Shown piece after piece: positions 60,901-64,000 of a stretch of 64,000 nt of DNA. How positions within the stretch are numbered: the stretch's first letter is position 1; every line of letters begins with the position of its first letter. Source of the DNA: Branchiostoma floridae (taxonomy: Eukaryota > Chordata > Leptocardii > Amphioxiformes > Branchiostomatidae); NCBI RefSeq assembly GCF_000003815.2, contig NC_049992.1, positions 21,398,242 through 21,462,241 of the forward strand, given 5' to 3'. A program made the translations under genes and the position numbers. The notes beneath the pieces are model-generated. The model was not told the origin of the DNA. It worked only from the letters and a program-made list of their open reading frames with translations, and ran no database searches.

Positions 60901-62327
60901 CAATGGAGTACCTCCCCTTGACTTAAGACATTATTTGAGGCGAATGTAACACAAACCTGTCCTGATGACCACAGCCTTGACTTTCTCCCCTCCGTAGTAC
61001 CTGGTCTGGATCACCTGGGTACCACAGAACAGGGTGTGGCGCTTGTGTTCCTCTGAGATGTACACACAGGGATCCTGCCCCTCTGTGGGAGGGGGGTTGG
61101 GGAGGGGGGTCTTGGTCACCGGAACACTCTCCCCTGTAGGGGCAACAATCAGAATGGGTCACATCTACGTGTGGTCCATGACTATCCACCAGAAAATAGT
61201 CCCACTGTAGTCTGACAGAACAAATATCTTCAAACTTATGGAATGTGTTTTTAATATGAATGTCATATTCAATGATTTGTTATTAAGGGATGATGTTCAT
61301 TAGGATATCACCATGGTTGACTGACAGTGGCTATATAACATAATGGAAAGAATGAAAAAATCCTCACAAGTCCAATGCAAAAATTCAAAATGCACTCACA
61401 GCACGAATGAACTCCACAAAATAAACTATTCCAAAATCCTAGCATCCCCCCGTAAAAGCTAACCAACTGCAGCAGAAAATCTATACTGTATGTAAAATTA
61501 AGTACAATGAAGCCAGCACAGAAACGTTCCCTTTTAAACATGCCAGAAGGGTTATACATCATTTTTCAATTCACACCTGATTAAGTACACACATTAATGT
61601 CTTCTTTAATTACCTGTGAGCATACTCTCATTAACGATACAGTTGCCAGTAATAAGGACTGCGTCACACGCCATCATGGTGCCGTATGGAGGGATGGTGA
61701 TGACGTCTCCTGGTACCAACTCCTGACCAGGGATGTCCTCATATACTGCACAGACAGGAACACATGCCTCTTAACTTATGTTATGTTGTCATCTTTACTT
61801 TAATGTGCTGCAGTTCAAGCTGGAGATGCACATGTACATGTACATGTACACTGTCCAGGCAGCTAAACTCTGGAAAAGGCTAACTGATGCAGATCCTGAG
61901 AAAAGAACTCTGAGTCTACTACCAACAGACCTAACTGAAGTGCCCTTTGTGACAGAAACTGTCATTTTCATAGAGGATGTTTAGTAGCCATAGCCCAACT
62001 GTAGGGCTGATATCAGTTAATCTGTTAGGACTTGACCATGGTCATTACTGACCAAAGGGGGGCCACATATAACGTGCAATAAATGTTTTGAAATGGCAAA
62101 ATTCCACAGCATTGTTCTTAACGTCTAACCAACCTTTTCTTTAAAATCAAATGCACAAACCAACATAGCTTAGAGAACAACTGTCAGAACATTGTCATTG
62201 CTATCATTACTGTCAGTGATAATCAAGACTGTCTAAAACCTGAAGCACAGACTGTTTTACCACTGTCTCCTCTCCACACGGACACCTCTGCCTCCAAGGC
62301 CACCATGTCCCGCAGGGTTTCTGCTTG
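30751..62327 (-). CDS. ATP13A: P5B-type transport ATPase, ATP13A2/ATP13A3-like (5' end off window)
   Basis: Twenty-three GT-AG exons with continuous phase give 953 residues and TGA at 30751-30753. Vertebrate ATP13A2 and ATP13A3 are polyamine exporters of late endosomes and lysosomes; the same role is inferred here. Visible motifs: TGES (residues 66-69) of the actuator domain; [10 protein letters not shown], the P5B hallmark in M4; phosphorylation Asp in [12 protein letters not shown] (residue 240, codon 54332-54334); KGAPE in the nucleotide-binding domain; [18 protein letters not shown]; then C-terminal membrane segments. The C-terminus ([10 protein letters not shown]) and RRPLYTN recall ATP13A2, whereas QFPFSS and KQQPW recall ATP13A3, so this is best read as an ortholog of the whole ATP13A2-5 group. 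Roughly 250 N-terminal residues are missing beyond the right edge. No frameshift or stop was seen. Confidence 0.92.
31290..31442 (+). mobile_element. 3' tail of a non-LTR retrotransposon
   Basis: The sequence with ACTCAATGTAATCTGTA, CCTCCCTCATGACCTCAATG and AAAAGCGGCCTGC(A/T)GGCC, ending in an (AAAC)n tail, is shared with 59410-59540, where it follows a coding remnant. Confidence 0.8.
31611..31694 (-). CDS. ATP13A: ATP13A exon: M10
   Basis: Twenty-eight codons: [20 protein letters not shown] and CIIVFVIE. The acceptor CCAG at 31695-31698 is preferred; AAG six bases further in would also keep the frame. Donor GTGAGG. Confidence 0.88.
32010..32098 (-). CDS. ATP13A: ATP13A exon: M9; its 5' edge is part of a minisatellite
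   Basis: Acceptor TGTAG, then [20 protein letters not shown] and FSPLAKFIE. Phase requires the T carried from the previous exon (Tyr). The first 10 coding bases and the acceptor recur in each unit of the intron array. Confidence 0.9.
32089..32815 (-). repeat. About 59-bp minisatellite containing a 3' splice site and exon start, about 11 units
   Basis: Units begin near 32091, 32150, 32209, 32268, 32325, 32391, 32458, 32517, 32578, 32672 and 32733. On the - strand each carries CCTGTAG followed by ATGTGTTCAT, the real acceptor and first coding bases of the M9 exon. Inside the unit there is also a short ACAGGT subrepeat. The array makes up nearly all of the 771-bp intron. Confidence 0.93.
32870..33018 (-). 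CDS. ATP13A: ATP13A exon: M8 region
   Basis: It encodes [39 protein letters not shown] and [10 protein letters not shown], ending one base into the next codon at donor GTAAGT. Confidence 0.93.
33940..34090 (-). CDS. ATP13A: ATP13A exon: M7 region
   Basis: It encodes [20 protein letters not shown], a hydrophobic segment ([20 protein letters not shown]) and LKQQP, ending inside the Trp codon. LV.QRP.G.L is a P5B signature loop. Confidence 0.93.
35247..35319 (-). CDS. ATP13A: ATP13A exon: M6
   Basis: It encodes [20 protein letters not shown] and VALF, phase 0 to 1. NLGD.Q.L.IDL matches M6 of the family. Donor GTAAGT. Confidence 0.93.
35553..36628 (+). mobile_element. 1.08-kb AT-rich dispersed repeat, copy 2 (ATP13A intron)
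   Basis: It has the same start, interior and terminal CCTCCATTTTTTCATGGAGG hairpin as 11277-12357. The high similarity of the last 500 bases suggests a fairly recent common origin. Confidence 0.85.
36880..37681 (-). mobile_element. Non-LTR retrotransposon C-terminal end and 3' UTR (downstream piece)
   Basis: The - strand reads [40 protein letters not shown], a zinc-knuckle-like [18 protein letters not shown], and ends in a TTGAC-repeat tail near 36880. Its upstream continuation lies beyond an inserted element at 38752-39247. Confidence 0.85.
37684..38749. mobile_element. TIR element inserted in a retrotransposon, TA target duplication
   Basis: Inverted ends AAGCCCCGGTCACAAAGCGC with similarity over more than 35 bp lie at 37684 and 38749, flanked by TA (37682-37683, 38750-38751). 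Removing the element restores the retrotransposon reading frame across the site. A second right-end copy (CGCGCTTTGTGACCACGGCTT) at about 38615-38637 suggests an internal duplication. No transposase was seen. Confidence 0.88.
38752..39247 (-). mobile_element. Non-LTR retrotransposon post-RT region (upstream piece)
   Basis: The - strand has an open frame with [40 protein letters not shown] and ending MFKERLK at the insertion point. It continues in frame at 37681. The 5' part with the RT core is absent. Confidence 0.85.
39445..39541 (-). CDS. ATP13A: ATP13A exon: M5
   Basis: It encodes [20 protein letters not shown] and [20 protein letters not shown]-like sequence followed by F.YMALYS is typical of the entry to M5. 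Donor GTAAGT, phase 0. Confidence 0.94.
39632..39800 (+). mobile_element. tRNA-derived SINE remnant in ATP13A intron
   Basis: A head with GGCACAATGGTTAGGATATT (box A-like), box B-like GGGTTTGAATCCC, then CTCTTGGGAAGGCACTTACA, the same tail block as the SINE near 21.6 kb. Confidence 0.7.
39958..40067 (-). CDS. ATP13A: ATP13A exon: [19 protein letters not shown]
   Basis: It encodes [20 protein letters not shown], then [16 protein letters not shown], phase 0 to 2. This is the canonical stretch between the hinge and M5. Confidence 0.94.
40454..41535. mobile_element. Inverted-repeat element, family TAACGGGGGCCGCC, copy 3
   Basis: The left end is TAACGGGGGCCGCCCTAAGA and the right end GGGGCACCTCCCGTTA. 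The interior at 41340-41500 matches copy 1 in inverse orientation (CATGAACC...AACTAG.GATGGAGCGCC). Confidence 0.75.
42032..42074 (-). CDS. ATP13A: ATP13A short exon: hinge GDGANDCG
   Basis: Forty-three bases encode [14 protein letters not shown], with the Gly before it split across the intron. GDGxND is the magnesium-binding hinge of the phosphorylation domain. Donor GTGAGT, phase 0. Confidence 0.94.
43250..43822 (+). mobile_element. Penelope-like retroelement fragment
   Basis: Shifting frames give [45 protein letters not shown] with [15 protein letters not shown], and [20 protein letters not shown]. YRxxxHxDQYxNFxSNH followed by HKxxVVRTLxHRA is characteristic of Penelope-like reverse transcriptases. 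Stops and frameshifts show it is dead. Confidence 0.75.
43823..44636 (+). mobile_element. Diverged relative of the 1.08-kb AT-rich repeat
   Basis: It begins CAGTTCGGATACCTCATACA, has AATTTGCATAATTAATG motifs and a CAGACAGACACACAG run, and ends in a CTATACCTCCATTTTTGATG hairpin-like tail. Confidence 0.7.
45839..45918 (-). CDS. ATP13A: ATP13A exon: GTVFARMSP
   Basis: It encodes [20 protein letters not shown] and ESLQDL, ending in phase 2. GTVFARM.P.QK is conserved before the hinge motif. Donor GTAAGG. Confidence 0.93.
46034..46133. other. Assembly gap of 100 N
   Basis: Exactly 100 undetermined bases, the usual placeholder for a gap of unknown size. It lies in the ATP13A intron between exons 45839-45918 and 46456-46507, and no coding sequence is lost because phases on both sides agree. 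Confidence 0.98.
46138..46328. mobile_element. Short inverted-repeat element next to the gap
   Basis: AGGCCCAATTCACACGAGGA on the left is matched inversely by TCCTTGAGTGAATCTGGCCC on the right, with further pairing of AAATTTCTG. Length about 190 bp. Confidence 0.8.
46456..46507 (-). CDS. ATP13A: ATP13A short exon (52 bases) next to the assembly gap
   Basis: It encodes the end of S plus [17 protein letters not shown], matching the GKSFAVI..HF..L.PK block of P5B ATPases. The acceptor chosen (TCAG, 46508-46511) is the one that keeps phase; the alternative GCAG four bases upstream breaks the frame. Donor GTACAT. Confidence 0.85.
46677..46780 (-). CDS. ATP13A: ATP13A exon: variable region before the FHF block
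   Basis: It encodes [20 protein letters not shown] and [14 protein letters not shown], phase 0 to phase 2. It corresponds to the poorly conserved stretch before S-G-x-S-F in the family. Acceptor GTGCAG, donor GTGAAT. Confidence 0.8.
47192..47424 (-). CDS. ATP13A: ATP13A exon: [10 protein letters not shown] and variable insert
   Basis: It completes MVTGDN and continues [18 protein letters not shown], followed by a hydrophilic variable segment ([20 protein letters not shown]). It ends in phase 0 at donor GTGAGT. Confidence 0.93.
47537..48476 (-). repeat. 50-bp minisatellite containing an exon end and 5' splice site, about 19 units
   Basis: The period is 50 bp. On the - strand each unit holds the last 26 coding bases of the MVTG exon, the donor (GTGAGG, GTAAGG in two units) and about 20 intron bases. 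The real junction at 48451 is the first unit. The array fills almost the whole 1026-bp intron. One unit has a two-base insertion near 48032, and units furthest from the exon are more diverged. Confidence 0.95.
48451..48575 (-). CDS. ATP13A: ATP13A exon ending in MVTG; its 3' edge is part of a minisatellite
   Basis: It encodes [20 protein letters not shown] and then [10 protein letters not shown], phase 1. The last 26 coding bases (48451-48476) and the donor GTGAGG are repeated about 18 more times in the following intron. Confidence 0.94.
49789..49909 (-). CDS. ATP13A: ATP13A exon: nucleotide-binding domain, second half
   Basis: It encodes [20 protein letters not shown] and AFAWKML, ending at QKIQ in phase 2. 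GFRVIAFA is the conserved strand of the domain. Confidence 0.9.
50550..50703 (-). CDS. ATP13A: ATP13A exon: nucleotide-binding domain with KGAPE
   Basis: It encodes [37 protein letters not shown] and [14 protein letters not shown] and KGAPE are P-type nucleotide-binding signatures. Donor GTGAGT, phase 1. Confidence 0.94.
50787..51106. mobile_element. MITE with CAGGGTTGGACAAG ends
   Basis: The inverted pair CAGGGTTGGACAAG (50787-50800) and CTTGTCCAACCCTG (51093-51106) bounds 320 bp, with GGGCAAGT motifs repeated inside both arms. The ends resemble hAT elements, but no clear 8-bp duplication is visible. Confidence 0.8.
51130..51350. repeat. Dispersed repeat, inverted copy of 24335-24545
   Basis: It carries ACTCATTTTTGAAGTGACAT and CAAATTTCAGGTCATTAGGT, the complement of motifs at 24.4-24.5 kb. 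Confidence 0.65.
51713..51817 (-). CDS. ATP13A: ATP13A exon: nucleotide-binding region
   Basis: Thirty-five codons, phase 0 at both ends: [20 protein letters not shown] and onward to GASSQ. PTVVKP is shared with ATP13A3-type proteins. Donor GTTAGT. Confidence 0.9.
52100..52241. mobile_element. 142-bp MITE, TA duplication, CAGTGGAAGCC ends
   Basis: The inverted ends CAGTGGAAGCC are flanked by TA on each side (52098-52099, 52242-52243) and AATTGCAC pairs further in. The TA target fits the Tc1/mariner/pogo group. Confidence 0.88.
52318..52512 (-). CDS. ATP13A: ATP13A exon: TGTLTEDG, start of cytosolic loop
   Basis: It begins [19 protein letters not shown] and ends [13 protein letters not shown]. 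The donor GTCAGC after TGG is weak but is the only site keeping phase 0 with the next exon (LLEEP). Length 195. Confidence 0.92.
53029..53656. mobile_element. Pogo/Tigger-like non-autonomous element, CAGTCAAACCTG ends
   Basis: The inverted ends CAGTCAAACCTGTCTATAGC and complement (with TATTAGCGGCCACC on the right) are flanked by TA. GTGGCC(A/G)CTAT motifs repeat inside. A relative lies at 58182-60390. Confidence 0.85.
53838..54332 (-). repeat. Scattered AACCT-type repeats running up to the donor of the phosphorylation-site exon
   Basis: Degenerate AACCTAACCT tracts occur at 53838-53920 and again at 54280-54330. On the - strand the donor reads GTAAGGTTAGGTTAGG, so the splice site is embedded in the tract. 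Confidence 0.7.
54329..54542 (-). CDS. ATP13A: ATP13A exon: M4 and phosphorylation site
   Basis: It encodes [20 protein letters not shown], then [20 protein letters not shown], and ends exactly at CFDK. PPALP identifies the P5B subclass (P5A has PPELP). The phosphorylated Asp codon is at 54332-54334. The donor GTAAGG begins a run of AGGTT-like repeats in the intron. Confidence 0.95.
55331..56509. mobile_element. TIR element, TAACGCTAGTTAACCTTTAT ends, 1.18 kb
   Basis: The left end (55331-55355) is inverted at 56485-56509 with about 24 of 25 bases pairing, including ACCTTTATTCGTT. No transposase domain was recognised inside. Confidence 0.82.
57040..57062. repeat. (GGTGA)n short tandem repeat
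   Basis: Four to five GGTGA units in an ATP13A intron, about 70 bases from the exon at 57128-57260. Confidence 0.85.
57128..57260 (-). CDS. ATP13A: ATP13A exon: approach to M3/M4
   Basis: It encodes [28 protein letters not shown] and a hydrophobic run ([14 protein letters not shown]) forming a membrane segment. It ends in phase 2 at donor GTTTGT. Confidence 0.9.
58182..60390. mobile_element. Second CAGTCAAACCTG element, enlarged by insertions
   Basis: The left end CAGTCAAACCTGTATTAGCG (58182) and right end GCCGCTATAGACAGGTTTGA (to 60390) belong to the family at 53029-53656. The extra length holds a retrotransposon remnant at 58965-59545 and other sequence. Confidence 0.75.
58965..59545 (+). 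mobile_element. Non-LTR retrotransposon C-terminal remnant with 3' tail
   Basis: It translates in broken frames to [20 protein letters not shown] and LTSFKRLLK, then a 3' UTR shared with 31290-31442. Confidence 0.8.
60957..61133 (-). CDS. ATP13A: ATP13A exon: end of actuator domain
   Basis: It starts with the Glu-Ser of TGES, then [19 protein letters not shown], then [20 protein letters not shown] and AVVIRTG. The HTLFCGT block is strongly conserved in P5B ATPases. Phase 1 at both ends. Confidence 0.92.
61614..61745 (-). CDS. ATP13A: ATP13A exon: actuator domain
   Basis: It encodes [20 protein letters not shown] through [25 protein letters not shown] and VNESMLTGE are typical of P-type ATPase actuator domains. 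The TGES motif is completed by the next exon. Donor GTAATT. Confidence 0.92.
62261..62327 (-). CDS. ATP13A: ATP13A exon (first in window): membrane-to-actuator linker
   Basis: The acceptor TTTCAG is just above 62327 and the donor GTAAAA lies below 62261. It encodes [20 protein letters not shown] and DS, ending in phase 1. The ETLRDMV stretch matches the start of the cytosolic actuator region in the family. Confidence 0.85.
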
Positions 62328-62589
62328 CTGAAAACACAAGCAAAACTTCAGCTAACTTTTCAAACCAAGTGCCATAAGGGTTTGACAATGCGACATAATG
62401 TCTACTTTCCTATCTTCACTGTGCGCTCATTGGTTGATCCTGAATCACATGATTCTCACAACCATATAAGTACAAGGGATGATCACCCTACTGCCTCTTG
62501 TTGGATCCATCCGCAACGCCGAGGTCGCCTGGCGATGGACGACCAGGTCTCCGCCGCTTGCGGTTCCACGACCGCGTTTCTCGCCGCCG

Positions 62590-64000
62590 GGCGGGTTTTG
62601 TGCCGGAGGCCGGAGCACACAGTGTTGCAGCCTAGACTCCGGATTACCAGTTGGAGGAAGACAACTTCTGAGGTTCGGCTGTGCAGCAAGTAACGGCGGG
62701 GCGAGGGATCCAGAAGCTCCGGCGGACCTTGGGGCAGACCCTCTCCACGCATCGAAAGGACGGAAGAGTCCTAGTGTTCTACCTAGTGGGGTGAAATTTC
62801 AGGACGGTGGATATACGGCAGGTTTGGGTGGAAAATGCGGTAACATACGTTGTGGTATTTGTCGAATTCTGCTTTTCTGGGAACAATGGTCTGGGTGCCG
62901 TTTGTTCACGTGTTGTTTTGCATATCTTTGGGTCGAGCTTTCGCCCGGTTTGCACGTGCTTTATTTGCATTTGTTTGCTTTTAGTTGACTGGGTATTTTG
63001 TCGATAAGCACACAGTACAGTGAGGCAGCATAGACTCCAGTTTGACAGTTGGAGGAAGACAACTTCTGAGGTTCAGCTGTGCAGCAAGTAACGGCGGGGC
63101 GATGGAACCAGAAGCTCCGGCAGACCTTGGGCAGACCATCTCCACGTAGCGAAAGGACGGACGAGTCCCACATAGTGGGGGGAAAACTTCAGGATGGCTG
63201 AGATATGGCAGGTTTGGGTGGAAAATGCGGTAACGTACGTTGTTGTATGTGTCGAATTCTGCTTTTCTGGGAACACTCGTTTGGGTGTCGTTGTTCACGT
63301 GTTGTTTTGCATATCTTTGGTGTCGGGTTTTCTCCCGGTTTTTACTGCTTGATTTGCCGCAGTTTGTTTGCCTTAGTTGACTGGGTGGGAATTTCATTAT
63401 CTTTTGTTTGGAACGGAACGTAGGAGGTTTTGTTCTTAGGAAGGGAGGGAAACTCGTGACAGGATCCCCTTTGTGACCACGTGAGGTGTGTGCCAGCGTG
63501 GCGGGTGAATGCTCGAGTTGGGTTTAGCTGCTTTACTGTAGGTTCAGAATTTGTGGTCTGAACGTGTTGTTTTCTTAGCAGCTCAGCCCGGATTCCAGCT
63601 CTCCCAGGCCGAGGAAGGCGACTACCACAGCGCGACTGAGATGCAGCAAGCTCTGACAGACTTTTGGCGGCCTCTTCACATATTGAAAGGGCGGAAGAGT
63701 CCTACCTGGCGGGTCGAAACGTCGGATGTTAAAGATACGGCAGGTTTGGGGGAAAATGCGGTAACAAACGTTTGTGTTTTTTGTCCAATTATGTTTTCCT
63801 GGGAACAATGGTTTGGGGTGGCTAATGTGTACACGTGTTGTTTTGCATATCTTTGGTGTCGGGCTTTCGCTCGGTTCGCTCGTGCTTGATTTTCATTTGC
63901 TTTGTCTTTAGTTGATACTTGTGTTCTAAACGTGTTGTTTTCTTAGCAGATCAGCCCGGTTTCCAGCTCTCCTGTGCCGAGGAAGGTGACTACCACATCG
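62590..64000. repeat. Diverged long tandem repeats upstream of the first visible ATP13A exon
   Basis: At least three copies of a 300-500 bp block are seen, starting near 62640, 63035 and 63580, with a fourth beginning near 63945. Shared phrases are GCAGGTTTGGGTGGAAAATG, TTCTGGGAACAATGGT-like and GTGTTGTTTTGCATATCTTT. Copies one and two are closest. They could be part of a larger repeat or element running off the window. No ATP13A exon was found here. Confidence 0.7.

Overview
This window is animal nuclear DNA, most likely from an amphioxus (Branchiostoma). The reasons are short exons in long, repeat-filled introns, chordate-type troponin C genes, many decayed non-LTR retrotransposons and short inverted-repeat elements, minisatellites sitting on exon-intron junctions, and a 100-N scaffold gap. 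No bacterial feature is present. Three protein-coding genes can be reconstructed by hand from splice sites and frame phase.

Left part (about 5.1-25.7 kb, + strand): two head-to-tail troponin C genes. TnC-1 has exons at 5170-5212, 9602-9745, 10111-10262, 10497-10596 and 13532-13572. TnC-2 has exons at 17877-17916, 20054-20197, 24711-24862, 25428-25527 and 25630-25670. Intron positions and phases match, both encode four complete EF-hands, and both end in a similar tail (FNIRW / FNISW). In both, the first exon with the start codon was not found.

Right part (30.75-62.33 kb, - strand): a P5B-type transport ATPase related to vertebrate ATP13A2/ATP13A3. I placed 23 in-phase exons giving 953 C-terminal residues and the stop. 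All P-type signatures are present ([30 protein letters not shown]). The N-terminal exons lie beyond the right edge. The N gap falls in an intron.

Between and inside the genes: reverse-transcriptase remnants (0.34-0.68/3.15-3.6, 3.7-4.5, 5.35-8.9, 22.4-22.8, 26.2-27.3, 36.9-39.25, 59 kb), a Penelope-like fragment (43.3-43.8 kb), many terminal-inverted-repeat elements, tRNA-derived SINEs, and a roughly 1.08-kb AT-rich repeat present in two good copies.

The most unusual feature is a set of minisatellites placed on splice junctions. In the ATPase gene one 50-bp array (about 19 units) repeats the last 26 coding bases of an exon plus its 5' splice site. A second, roughly 59-bp array (about 11 units) repeats a 3' splice site plus the first 10 coding bases. 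Each fills nearly its whole intron. A third array begins exactly at a TnC-1 splice donor.
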